The notes: a model not told the origin generated them from the sequence alone. Shown: positions 33,765 to 44,134, numbered from the stretch's first letter. The stretch: 44,134 bases of DNA from Lingula anatina (GCF_001039355.2 NW_019775879.1:95269-139402), one strand, 5' to 3'. Translations and numbers: made by a program.

Positions 33765-34560
33765 GTACCACCAGCGTTAGCGCTGGCGGTACACATGGTT
33801 TCGGTCCCGTCCGGATCGTTCCGCCGGCTCCGCCGGACGGCTACCGTTACCGCTTCTCCTCCTAGACGGTAAGGGCCCCCGTACCCATCTCATGGATTTA
33901 GGTCACCTATAAACTCAACTCGTTCCATGTAAAATTTGGGCTTTGTCGGTATTGGGGTCTGGGTGTGGCACTCATTACAATGCACCCTTGTCTAAAAATG
34001 GCAAAATTAAATGCTAATTATCTACCCTATGGAAGGAGTTATGGGAAAAATTTCTATAGACGGCTTTCCAAAAGTCATATGTGTAGATTTCAAATATACC
34101 CTTGGATTTGACCTTTGACCTTTACTTCAAGGTCAAATGGGCCAAAATTTTTAAAAAAATGAAATTTTTTACGAAAAAAATTTTTTTTGCCCTGTTATTC
34201 AGACACCACACAGACTTAACCAATAATATTATTGAAAAGTGTTACCCTTCAGGTCATCTTTCATCTCCATGAATTAGGGGTCAATCGGTGCATTTTCACG
34301 GGAGTAGCGGCCATAAGATACCGAAACTGAAAACTGTCTCTAATTCCGGAACTGTTAATGCTAGAGACCCATTCTTTTTTGCATTTTGTAGAGCATGTAA
34401 AGCCCAACACTGGATGTGGTCTCGGTTTTTTTGAATNAAAAGTAAAACAGGGCTGTATAAAAGGTTTCCCCAGCTCACCCACTCCCCAGGAGTAAAAAAT
34501 TTTTTATCCTGGAAAAATTATTCTTGGAAGGGTAATGGAATACATCTGGCTACCTAATCC
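33765..34560. repeat. GC-rich hairpin-headed dispersed repeat (putative)
   Basis: It begins with a near-perfect hairpin, GTACCACCAGCG and its complement with one mismatch (33765-33792, loop TTAG). A second inverted repeat follows at about 33807-33840 (CCGTCCGG and CCGGACGG around CCGCCGGC). A long AT-rich body then includes paired TGACCT/AGGTCA motifs near 34110-34140. The sharp GC shift and hairpins suggest a mobile or recently inserted repeat, but only one copy is in this window, so the boundaries are uncertain. One unresolved base (N) is at 34437. Confidence 0.45.
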
Positions 34561-34927
34561 ATCCATGATATGAAAGATAGTCATCCATCATCAGTAGATT
34601 AAAAAGAAACATGACGCTGATAAAGAAAGGAAATGTGCCTGTTGGGAAATGTGTATTGATGGAGAAATACAAGAAGGCGGAATTGCATTTCCTCTCCTGC
34701 TTTGTTGAGGTGGCTTCTTGCAGCTCTGTTCATCTTTACACCAATAGAATTACAACTGGAGTGGTTTCACAAAAAAAAAAAAAAGGATAAAAATATATAA
34801 TGATGATACATATAAACGACACTTAAATCTCCAAGATTAAAATTTGGGTCAACCTCATTGCTGGATATGTGTGAAATAAACCACTGTTGTAAATAATCAA
34901 ACATTAAGCAAAAACTATTGGCTGCTT
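34561..34927. other. Intergenic, no feature recognised
   Basis: AT-rich DNA with a poly-A run near 34770. No exon-like open frame with good splice borders was found on either strand. Confidence 0.5.
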
Positions 34928-34929
34928 AG

Positions 34930-35133
34930 GGACCATTCCCAGACCTTACCATACTAACTGTGAATTGGTCTATCTCAGAGGTGATTTTTGCTAAATTGCA
35001 ATCAACTTAAGTGGCTTAGATGTCTGTCACACCTGCTAGGGGATAATTACCGTTTAAGCTGAAAGCAATTTAGCGAGAAACCTCTTGGAGATGATCGATC
35101 CTGTTAGAATGATCTAGGTATGGGAACCCAGCC
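34930..35133. mobile_element. Palindromic MITE, family P, diverged copy
   Basis: The ends CCATTCCCAGACCTTACCAT and the complement of ATGATCTAGGTATGGGAACC pair imperfectly. The interior contains TTAGATGTCTGTCACACCTG and AAGCAATTTAGCGAGAAACC, shared with 38281-38514. Confidence 0.65.
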
Positions 35134-36014
35134 TTGTAAGTCCTTTTCTATCGAAGGTCATGGTATCAGCCATGGGGAAACTGCCGTTTTGACCTGAATA
35201 GACTCCATACATAAATTTTGATTTCAGATCCTCTGGGCCAGCAAGGTTTTTATAATGGAAATGCAACACATAAAAATGAATCATATGTAAACATCGAGTA
35301 ATGAACCTGCACAAAAATGGGACCAGCAGATTTCTCGTAGTACAGGTCCTACAGACCATAAGAACCTCCAAAGTTCACCCCGTCTGTAGAATAGATTGAA
35401 TATTTTGATCTAAAAGTTGAGACCCGCTTTCAGTATGAAGTCTGTGAACTGGAAAACAAAAAGACGTCAGTACAGGCACCTGTATGATCCTTGCATTAAG
35501 AGAGTGGCACAGTTAAGCAGGAGTGGCCCCTGTTCAATAAGAGAGGACACAGGCACAGCAGGGTGGCGCTCTGTTGCAATTTGTTCTATAGAGTTTCTTG
35601 GAATTGGTGTTAATGTGCACAAGATGGCCGCTGATTGCCACAGATTGGTTGGTAACGGTCATGAGGCTCCCAGTTGAGCTGATGGTTACACAGAATCCCA
35701 GTATCTGTCTGTTATTTACAATCCAGATATAGACCATAATGTTGTAAATAGAGTCTCAGATGAGATGTGATGGTGAATATAAACTTAAGCTTTAAAGGTC
35801 ATGTGGCTAGTTAAGGAGAATTAATTCTGTTTGATCTTTAATTGGAGATGCAATGTAGTAGGCTGCGCACTGACTCTATGAGTGTATTCACAATAAAACT
35901 AACATCCAAGGTAGTTCGAGCTAACTCTGCTGGCATTCTCGCTGAATGCAATCAGATAAACAGTGATATTAACATGTCTCTTCTTGACATGGAGTAGAAT
36001 ACAAGGGAGCTGGT
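35134..36014. other. Intergenic, no gene recognised
   Basis: Moderately AT-rich unique sequence. Short frames exist on both strands but have no recognisable domain and no consistent splice borders. The 7-bp AGCTGGT that flanks the next MITE is at 36008-36014. Confidence 0.45.
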
Positions 36015-36173
36015 GGGGGCCGTAGCAATAGTCCGAAGGTTCAATAGTCCCAAGGTTCATTGGACCGAATATTCACTATAGAACCTTCGGACCAATGAAC
36101 CCTTGATTTAAAAATCGATGAAAATGTTACCACTTTTCGGACCGATGAACCTTCGGACTATCGAGACGCCCCC
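36015..36173. mobile_element. MITE with CCGAAGGTTC repeats and 7-bp target duplication
   Basis: A 159-bp element with terminal inverted repeats GGGGGCCGT then ATAGTCCGAAGGTTCA, against the complement of the right end, GGGGGCGTCTCG then ATAGTCCGAAGGTTCA. It is flanked on both sides by AGCTGGT (36008-36014 and 36174-36180), a clear 7-bp target-site duplication. There is no coding capacity, so it must have been moved in trans. The superfamily is unassigned. Confidence 0.85.
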
Positions 36174-36180
36174 AGCTGGT

Positions 36181-37781
36181 GATTATGCAAGTATGTTAGA
36201 AACAAGGTATGTCAATGCCTTCATCTGATTACATTCAGTTAGAATCCCTGCAGAGTTTGATCGAAGTACCTATGATCATACCTTCATTGTGAACACACCC
36301 TTTAGCTGAGAGTTAAGGAGAAGTATTATTTTTACCCGGGTGCTCTCCATGGTATTTCAACTGTGAGCAGAGAGACATTGATTTCTTGGTGGGTGGCAGA
36401 TAACTATTAGAACAGATGCAATCTTCTTTTTTTGCACCAGGAAACTCCTCAGAGATAAACCAGAACATTGATTTCACAGAAATATCTATTCTGAACATTG
36501 GCGAGTTTATAGTTGATTTAGGTGGGCTTAACTCATCTGATTTTGATTACAATATTTATGCAATGGAAACATTGTCTAATTGTGAATACTTTAATTGCCT
36601 TAATTTAAATGACCACGCTAGGTTATAGAGGAAATATATTATGCTTCATTAACTCTGGGGACCAGGTATGGCCATCATGCTGTTGACACCACCATAGCAA
36701 ACGTCTCATTTTGATGCATTAACCTTGGAAACCAGCTCCTACTGTCTGGCAGTAATGTTTACGTGATTCAATTTGTGAACATTTTTTGCAACTGAAAATT
36801 TAATGTGACTTTATTCCTCCAACATTTAGCCTTAATCTAATTTTTAGTACCAGAAAGTAAATGGATATACTCTTATAAATGAACCAAATGAATTACCAAT
36901 GACTAAAAAGAAAAAAAGAAAAAAAAGAAAAAAGAAAAACAGTCAATTTCCCTCAAAGAATTACCAAGTCACTGTTATTTCAACCACCTTAGAAAACTGT
37001 CCACATTAGCTTATCCAGTTAGTCAATATTTTTCTGAAAATTTCCATTTTTCCGCTGACAGGATACCAATTATCTGAGGACTCCTGGGATTCGTCTGCTT
37101 CAGAGAATTGATCTCTGCGTACTTTGTTGCAATTTCCACGTAATTCTCGAGAGGATAATATTCCAGATCACGCAATTGTCGGCGTTGCACTGAGAACCAA
37201 GGAAATCTATGACAGCAACGCCGGTGGCTTAAGTGCAATCCATGCAGCTATGCTTTAACTATAATATTCCGTTTAAAATGCCCATAGAATATATGGTATT
37301 ATTGTATTTGAATGTCAGCTGTTATGAGTCTCCTTAAGACTTTTATTTCCAGTGTTCAACAGTCTGGCTGTCTGTTGATGTCTGATCCTGGTTGATCCTG
37401 ATTTGCATTCTGTTTGGCATTAGCATGACTTCACAAGTATGAACCTAAAGTATCCGTCTCTGTGACCCAGAGCAACATGGCAGCATCTTTATGAACTTGA
37501 ATTCTTTGTGTCGAAACCAGAACTTGTGTATCAAAAGGATCTTTTTCATCCATGTTTCCCTGCACATACTAAAGTTACTGATACAGTAGCCAAAAAGTGA
37601 AGGCCTTCTTGAATAAAGAGATCGCTTTTAACTGTTTATTATGTGTTCTTGATTTAAGTCAAAATATTCCAAAGCAAAGACTACTAAGAATATAAGCCAA
37701 CTAGAAGGTATTTAACAAAGAATGCACAACTAAATGGCTGCATACTTCCTTTTTTTTTTTTTTTTTTTTGTTACACTTCAG
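36181..37781. other. Intergenic, no gene recognised
   Basis: Unique sequence. A minus-strand frame across 37023-37238 is open for 71 codons in a less AT-rich patch, but I see no domain and cannot place its splice borders. A purine tract of A and AAAG repeats lies at 36905-36940, and a T-run of about 20 at 37750-37769. Confidence 0.4.
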
Positions 37782-39103
37782 TGCACTAGCCCATTGACAT
37801 TGATTTTGCTGCCGTGGTTTCCATACGGTAAGTCAACTACATCTTTGGACTAATTTTTTTAAATGCACTATAACCAACATTGCAAAATCCACTTAGCATA
37901 TTAAATTGCCCACTGGGTTAAGCAGTCTATGCTAATTATCTCCAAAAATCTTGAGACTAAATTTTTTGAGACAGACCCTTTGGGGTCCAAGCTTTGTACG
38001 TGTTCCCTCGTTCTTGGAGACTGTTACATATTATAGGATGGTACTATGGCATAGAACTGAAAAGATTTAACAATGGACAGTGTATTTGGCATCCATTGCA
38101 GGGCAGGCTTAAGTACAAGTCACACTACATGTATCTCTGAACCTTTTGTATTCTACATATTATAATATGATGTGGTATAACTGAGATACCCATCAGTTGG
38201 CAAAGTGTATGTGACATGTACCCAAGCTTTGCACTCTGATATATATGTCACAACCACCTGACTTGCTTGTGGTGTATCTATTACCAATCAAGGATTGATC
38301 TATCTCCAAGGGGATTCTTGCTAAATTGCAATCGACTTAAGCTGCTTATAGGTCTGTCACACCTACTGAAGCTGATAAGGGGTAATTAATTATCATTTAG
38401 CAGCTTCAGTAGGCGTGACAGACATCTAAGCCACTTAAGCTGAAAGCAATAGAGCGAGAAACCCCTCAGAGATGTATCGATCTGTTAGATCAATCTAGGT
38501 ATGGGAACCCAGCCATAGAGACAAAAGTAGTCTTGTTTTTTCCCTAGTTCCAGAAATTTGAGTGTAGTATTTATGGATTATGCCAACAATTACATCAGTG
38601 CCTGCCATTTATACATGCATGTGAACTACAAGGTTGCATTTGTACTTTTTTTGTGATAACCCAAAAGGACTACAATATTTTTGAGAAAATCAATATTTCA
38701 TTTTCACTCATTGTCACAAGTATCTAATTGCATTTCCAGAAACAAGATCCAGCAAGCCAAGTCAAAATACAATAAAAAAGTGAGTATCTCTGCACTGCTA
38801 AAATATTAATATTTATTGGGTCTGAGACATAAGAGATTTGTGTTTTGGGACTGAAAGAATTGTGCAAAATCAATATGATACTGTGCGCAGACTAACAATG
38901 AAGTCCCTGGACTATTAACTGCTGGCATCAGCGTGATCATGTATTAAGACCAGTTAGTCTCTAGCTAATTAATAATTTGGATGATAAATTGATGCGGGTA
39001 CATTTTCAATTTCATTGCATTAATTGTTATTATTATTTTTTTACTTGCGTGCAAAACCTGGATTATAAAGAGTCTGGTTTCAGGAGTCGCGTAACAAAAG
39101 AAG
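37782..39103 (+). other. Three candidate micro-exons of an unidentified gene (tentative)
   Basis: Three short intervals have good splice borders on both sides: 37782-37827 (after T-run, TTACACTTCAG; before GTAAGT), 38740-38779 (after CATTTCCAG; before GTGAGT) and 39084-39103 (after TGGTTTCAG; before GTAAGT). Their lengths (46, 40 and 20 nt) join in one open frame starting in phase 0, but I recognise no protein family and there is no start or stop. They could belong to a large-intron gene, to a non-coding RNA, or be chance. A family-P MITE (38281-38514) lies between the first and second. Confidence 0.2.
38281..38514. mobile_element. Palindromic MITE, family P, long-armed copy
   Basis: Nearly self-complementary around the centre, about 38390: GTCACACCTACTGAAGCTGA on the left and the complement of TCAGCTTCAGTAGGCGTGAC-like sequence on the right. 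The outer arms carry GATTGATCTATCTCC and GATCAATCTAGGTATGGGAA. It would form a strong hairpin. Confidence 0.75.
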
Positions 39104-39304
39104 GTAAGTTTGATAAGGGGCCGTAGAATATTATATGCCGGGGTAAGCAATTACATGATTATTATAATAGAAAAATTAGAGATCACGGCTCACAGAAGAC
39201 TCACAGAAAATAAAATCGAAATCACAAATTTAAAAAACATTACGTAACAATAAGTAAATATCAACCATCATTTGCTTTATTATTCAGAGAGTCATGTTAT
39301 ATAA

Positions 39305-39469
39305 CAGGCCTGTAGCCAGCAATTTCAAAAGGGGAGTTCTTTTTCTGAAAAAGTGGACCTTTTACCATAAAACTTCATGTACCTAGATCAAATTTTACCC
39401 AGAGTGGACCTTTTCAAAGCAAAAAGGGCGCTTTTTCTAACCCCTTAACACCCCCTGGCTACGGTCCTG
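39305..39469. mobile_element. MITE with 15-bp terminal repeats and TATAA target duplication
   Basis: The left end CAGGCCTGTAGCCAG and the complement of the right end, CAGGACCGTAGCCAG, match at 13 of 15 positions. TATAA flanks both sides (39300-39304 and 39470-39474). The interior has two AGTGGACCTTTT segments. It is non-coding and 165 bp long. Elements with ends reading TGTAGCCAG ... CTGGCTACGG are common in marine invertebrates, to my recollection. Confidence 0.8.
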
Positions 39470-39575
39470 TATAATAAAACTTTTTATGGATACGTAAAGG
39501 AGAGTAGATTTTGCTAAGCACAGGTAGAAGATTAACTCCTCTCCCTGATACATCCACAACCAGTGGCATGGCTTC

Positions 39576-39749
39576 ATAATGTCCACCCCACCCCCACCCC
39601 CAACACCCCCTATGTGTAGTAAAATTAACAAAAAAAAAAATAAGGGGACCTAGGAGAAAAGGGTGTGTGTGGGGGGGGGGGGGGGGTCACTGGGGGGGGG
39701 GGGCTGGGGTCACAGTCTGTCTTCATTCTTGCGTTCTGGGGGGGGGGGC
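39576..39749. repeat. C-run and G-run cluster with quadruplex potential
   Basis: CCACCCCACCCCCACCCCC and CACCCCC lie at about 39581-39609. On the same strand a run of about 16 G follows at 39671-39686, then about 12 G at 39692-39703 and about 11 G at 39738-39748. The opposing C-rich and G-rich tracts could pair or form quadruplexes. Homopolymer lengths in an assembly are unreliable here. Confidence 0.75.
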
Positions 39750-40563
39750 ATTAAGTGATTCATTGTTCATCATAATATTTTTATGACTTGTGACAAGAAG
39801 TCAATTCAAACATTTGTGACTTCATTTTTAAGCATTATTTTCTGAAGACTAAGTCAATTGCACTTTTCTTGTTATATCATCACTCATTGTTCATCCTTTC
39901 CTCCCTCCATCCCTCCTCCCCCTCCAAAAAATGAATCAAACAAATTGCCTTAAAAAGCTATTATCCCAGCTACAGTTTCTGAGTTATCAATATTCCCCGT
40001 CCTCAAATGTCACCTCAGAGACCTGCAGGTGCCCAGTGACATGGATACCCAACTTTGTGAGGGCCACAAAGCTGTATATTCAATATCACTGGTATCTTAA
40101 GCAGAGATGAGACTTCATTGAGAAGGCAGGAAGCAGCCGAGAGAAAAGCAGAAAAGATTTCTGTATTTTGTTCAGTATATCTAAGAACAGAGGAAAGCAG
40201 CAGAGGTTTCTGGATTTTGTTCACTTTATGTATAAGGACAGAATTCAGGGAGAGCTGCTAGAACAGAAACCAAAAGAGGTGGGTGACTACAAAGCATAGA
40301 ACACAGGCCACAGACTGTTTTAAAAAACTGGTGAACATGTGAGAGAAATAAACACTGGAGAAGATTCTGTATGACAAGATGATTTGATTTCTGTATTAAA
40401 TAGAGAAAAAAAAGGCAAGGCGGCACAAGTGGTGGTTATAAGACACTGAATATGCAGTCAATTCTCTACAAGTGTCAGTGAAAACCTCTCAGAAAATTCA
40501 CAGGACATTGTTGGTTTGCAGCAGGTAAGATGGTTTATATAACTATGTGCTTGCTTGTGTGCA
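39750..40563. other. Intergenic, weak tandem repeat only
   Basis: Mostly unique sequence. Two imperfect copies of a unit of about 50 bp (AGCAGAAAAGATTTCTGTAT and AGCAGCAGAGGTTTCTGGAT type) lie in tandem at about 40140-40245. A possible exon at 40458-40524 has a strong donor (GTAAGA) but a poor acceptor, and I do not call it. Confidence 0.4.
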
Positions 40564-40588
40564 TGTGTGTGTGTGTGTGTGTTGTGTG
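40564..40588. repeat. (TG)n microsatellite
   Basis: About 10 TG units, slightly interrupted. Frames through it on the minus strand (His-Thr runs) are artefacts. Confidence 0.9.
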
Positions 40589-40827
40589 CTTGCATATGTG
40601 CGTATGTTTGGTGAGGGTTAAACTGTTTCACTAAGACAAAGTTGGTGAATATGCCGGATTTCTGAATTTTTTGTTTCATTTTGAGAAATTTTAGAGGGGG
40701 ATGGTGTGGTTCCAGTCAGATTGTAGTGAATGATAAAACCTTGTAACTGTGTACCTGTGTACAAGGGCTACATGTTCAGGTTAGCAGGTTGTCTTTCACC
40801 CTTGCTTAACTAGCAAACTTTAAGACT

Positions 40828-41074
40828 GCATTCCCACAGATTTAGATCGATCCATCTGGATCCACCTAACTCCCTGGGGGGGGTTCACGTTTAATTGCTG
40901 TCAGCTCAAGAGGCTTAAATGTCTGTCACGCCTACCCAATCAGCTAGGGTAAAGATAATTACCCCCTAACAGCTTCACTAGGCGTGACAGACATTTAAGC
41001 CAACCAAGTTGATAGCAATTTAGTGAGACTCCCCATGCAGGGGGATAGATCGATCTAAACATCTGTGGGAATGG
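40828..41074. mobile_element. Palindromic MITE, family P, best-preserved copy
   Basis: The ends CATTCCCACAGATTTAGATC and the complement of GATCTAAACATCTGTGGGAA match closely. The interior shows TTAAATGTCTGTCACGCCTA and its inverted counterpart TAGGCGTGACAGACATTTAA. It is about 247 bp, with no coding capacity. This copy best defines the family ends. Confidence 0.85.
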
Positions 41075-43862
41075 TCTCTATGGTTTATAAGCTGGTGATG
41101 TATATCTAATTCACATAAAATATGAAGTTTTTTTTAAACTTTAACTTGAATTTGTAGGTTGATAGTATTCTTTGACACTGAATTACATTTAGAATATGTG
41201 ACATTTATTGTATTACAGCAGTAGTAAGTAGTGTAGTTGTTTGAAATTTCATGATAAGAGGGAATTACCATAATTATCTTACTCTGCAAGTGCTTTTCCA
41301 TGCTTTTATCAAACCATATTTTGTTTGCACATGCACAGATAATGTTTCCCTACTGAGGTCTGCTGTTAGAAAGTGCTGATGATGCTTACAATCTGTAAGA
41401 GCAATTTCTTGATCATATCTCTGATAATGAGGAAAATGTTCTCCCATCTCCACCAGGGATCTAATGTATGGCCTTTGTGTTCTGGTTAGTGTCAGTTTAA
41501 GTGTCATATTAATTATTATGGCAGTCTTCACAGCACCCTGATTTCCTGAAATCATTGCAAAATCATTTAATAGTAATAAATTCTGGTATGTTTATTATCA
41601 GGATATCCAGGTCTCATAAAAGATAATTGCTGTTTTCTAACAAAGCCTTATCGGTAGATTTGTGAGCACAAAATTGCACTTGTGGCAAGTAATTTGACAC
41701 TGGGTAATTAATTAGAGGCTGGAGTCATTAATTTGGGCATTTGTGCTCTCAAATCAGGCTCGAGTTAAGAAAGTGCCTAATCCATTTATAAGGCTTGATA
41801 TCTCTTAGAACCCATTCAGAATAGGGGATTTATTAGTACGAGGGTCAAATATGGTGACTCTCTGTTCACGACAGAATTAACTAGCTGAAAATAACCATAT
41901 AACATCATTAGACATAAAATTTGCCTCATAAGGTTAGTTTTAGATAGGTTCAGACAGTAAGATTTGTTGTACTTAATTTTAAAATATCTAATTAACTTCC
42001 ATCAAATATTTATGCAGCAAGATATGGTATGGCTCTTTCCATCATCTGCTGATATTTAAAAGACAAAGCGAAAAGAAAAGGAACAAATTGCCTCCAGTTA
42101 GCCTTTGCATTAATTCTCTCCTATTAAGACAAGCAACGGTGAAGTAAGACAACATTATGCTTCAATAATTATTGGGGAGAGGGTCCACAATGTCCTTATA
42201 TATATTTTCGGTTAACAGTCATACCCCTTCCCTTCCTTAGTAAATCCCCTCCATCTGTAGACAGCACTTCAGAATGCAGACTTCTGCCAAAGCCAAAATT
42301 TAATGTTAAAAATTGTCAGAAAAAAAAACAACATATTTTAGGAATATACAGATCCAAAAACTCCAATCAAAATTGTGCAGATTTTTACTGTCTGTAATGA
42401 AAATGTCATTTAATCCATGAGGAATTTTTTGAGATATCTTACAATGTTTATAAACCAATTGAAACCAACTCACACCAGTGATTACCTCATTTGTTGGTGG
42501 GGTAATTAAATTGACCCTGTAGTGAATGAGATACATGTATCTTCAAAAGTGCAGTGACTGTCTCGCAATTACTGGCATCCATTACGTCTGTGCCGCCATT
42601 ACTAGTGTCCATTAAGCCCGTCCCTGGTGACTTGCTATAGATTGCCAGGGTCTGGTCTGATAGCTGTGGCAGCTCGGGATGGCACAGTGGTGCTTGCCGT
42701 CAAGTTTTTCCTTTCTGATTACTGAAATGGTGTCTGCTTGTTGTTAAATATGATTTAGACTGAGTGCATTTGAATTGTTCTTACTGTATTTTTCTCTAGG
42801 ATTTTTTCAGAATCTGTGAAGGATATAGCTGGATATGTGTATACGTAGTGTTCATCATCAAGTGAAAATTATCATTATTTTGAATTAAATTAAAGATTTG
42901 CTTGAGAAAAGTATAATGCATTTTACAATTCCTTCAGCCAAATTAGATGCCTAGGACTCAGTTGAAATATATACTGTCTTTCAGTTCAGTCCAATCTGTT
43001 ATGGGATTCTTTTCCCTGAAAGTACTGCTACTATGTAACTGCTGGGGAATGCTGATTTTGCCCAATTTAGTGTTTGGCAAGAAAATTAGCATTTTATATA
43101 CTAGGCTTTTTTCTGGTGCCATGTAATAATATTTGTACTGTAACAGTAGTTTTCCATGTTTTACACTGTAGACAAGAGTTTGCCTTGCAATAGCAGTACT
43201 GTTGACTGATAAAAACCCAAGGGAAAAAAATGTAGGCTAGCTGATTGTAGGGGTAAATGGTTTATTTTCTGAAGTCTTGTAATTATTTAATATCAAGGTA
43301 AAATCAATCAATATATCTTTTGTTTCAGAATGACTTCATCTTCTAGGTTTTTGTTTGTTATGTGTTAAGTACACAGAATTTCAAGTTGTCCTAAATGTAA
43401 GTTGATTTTACAAAAGAGAATTGTGAAGGTACCAGCAGATATATATTGATTTTATAATTTGACACTGTGTTACAGATAAAAGATACAGCCTTCATGTAAA
43501 ACGTTTGTCCTGAACCTTAAACAACCATGATTAATTAACACATCCTGTTTTTATGATGTGACACAAAAAATATATTTATTCTCTTCTTATTGATTTTTTT
43601 TTTTTTTTTTTTGAAAAAGTTCAGCAAAGAAGCAAAAAGTGTATGAAGAGAATCAATTCTGTGGGCCAGGAATTGATGCCTGACAAATAGATTAGATTAA
43701 ATGTCATCCATTCAAAAGTTAAGCCTAAATCATTATGCATTGACCATTATGTTTGTAATTACTCAAATTTGAATTATCAAATGATGGGTGTTGAATTAGT
43801 GTTATTTTCCAGAAACTATTAAGTTGGATCATAGAGTACATTCAGAAGAGCACGCTAATAGA
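41075..43862. other. Intergenic or intronic, no gene recognised
   Basis: No frame here has recognisable domains. The stretch about 41640-41880 is unusually non-repetitive and contains several TAATTA-type homeodomain cores (near 41706 and 41730), which is the look of conserved non-coding DNA. A less AT-rich patch lies at 42540-42710. A T-run of about 18 is at 43595-43612. Confidence 0.4.
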
Positions 43863-43989
43863 TCTCTGGATCAAATATGGCGACCTACTAAAAAACTTGC
43901 CGCCTGAATCCTGTTTAAACACTGAATAGATTCCCTGCGGGGATTACGCGACAAGCTTTCCAGTGGGTTGGCCATATTAGATCCAGGGA
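43863..43989. repeat. Inverted repeat of about 23 bp with 80-base loop
   Basis: TCTCTGGATCAAATATGGCG at 43863 and the complement of CCATATTAGATCCAGGGA near 43972-43989 pair over about 23 positions with a few mismatches. Inside lies a small hairpin, ATTCCCTGCGGGGAT. It could be a MITE or a structured element; no target duplication was identified. Confidence 0.6.
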
Positions 43990-44134
43990 TGTGTCAGTCT
44001 GCTGTTCCGAATGCGCCCATGTAAATGCTGGAACTGAAAATATTATGCAAGCATAGTACTTGAAAGCAATTATAGATTCATATATCACCTCTGTCACACA
44101 TTTTCATGAAACATTAAACAGTTGATAACAATAA

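Noticed and set aside
34261-34482. Minus-strand frame crossing the ambiguous base at 34437
   Set aside because: It lies in putative repeat DNA, has no recognisable domain, and depends on an unresolved base.
40458-40524. Possible exon with donor GTAAGA
   Set aside because: The acceptor (GAATATGCAG) lacks a pyrimidine tract, and a 67-nt open frame is expected by chance.
41274-41555. Minus-strand 93-codon frame
   Set aside because: No domain, no splice borders and no neighbouring exons in a compatible phase.
1-44134. CRISPR arrays, bacterial operons, rRNA or tRNA genes
   Set aside because: The window is eukaryotic. Tandem repeats lack regular spacers, and no cloverleaf with A and B boxes or rRNA core sequence was recognised by eye; a dedicated tRNA scan was not possible.

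Overview
The window is eukaryotic nuclear DNA from an AT-rich invertebrate genome. Genes are intron-dense with canonical GT-AG introns, and there are many microsatellites, short inverted-repeat elements (MITEs) and segmental duplications. The lineage cannot be fixed from sequence alone. Marine invertebrate is likely and a mollusc or other lophotrochozoan is my best guess, but this is inference from repeat style and gene structure.

Layout. Positions 1-2330 are a repeat field: a unit of about 1.12 kb present in tandem, with internal monomers of about 160 bp, a GC-rich simple repeat ending in a perfect hairpin, and the C-terminal remnant of a mariner-type transposase. Positions 2389-6490 hold a minus-strand C2H2 zinc-finger gene of 19 fingers, split by a one-base difference in a T-run. 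Two direct repeats of about 445 bp bracket it, with long (AT)n tracts beside it. Positions 6521-11427 hold a minus-strand 10-exon gene encoding two tandem ubiquitin-like domains followed by a VWA domain with a MIDAS site. Positions 11428-12286 are a divergent intergenic promoter region with an E2F-type palindrome. Positions 12819-32844 hold a complete plus-strand RIF1 orthologue: 31 coding exons, all phases consistent, predicted 2738 residues, plus a non-coding first exon and a 3' UTR ending near 33440. Positions 33441-44134 contain no gene I can recognise. They hold several MITEs (two with clear target-site duplications), a GC-rich hairpin repeat, G-runs, three possible micro-exons and stretches that resemble conserved non-coding DNA.

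How the parts relate. RIF1 recruits protein phosphatase 1 to chromatin to control replication timing and double-strand-break repair choice. The orthologue here keeps the N-terminal helical-repeat array, the C-terminal SILK and RVxF docking motifs, and the C-terminal DNA-binding block. The UBL-UBL-VWA gene is transcribed divergently from it; shared promoter use is possible but unproven. The zinc-finger gene appears to lie on a locally duplicated segment. The least familiar items are the UBL-UBL-VWA architecture and the zinc-finger array in which every finger has Cys where the helix normally has its core Leu.
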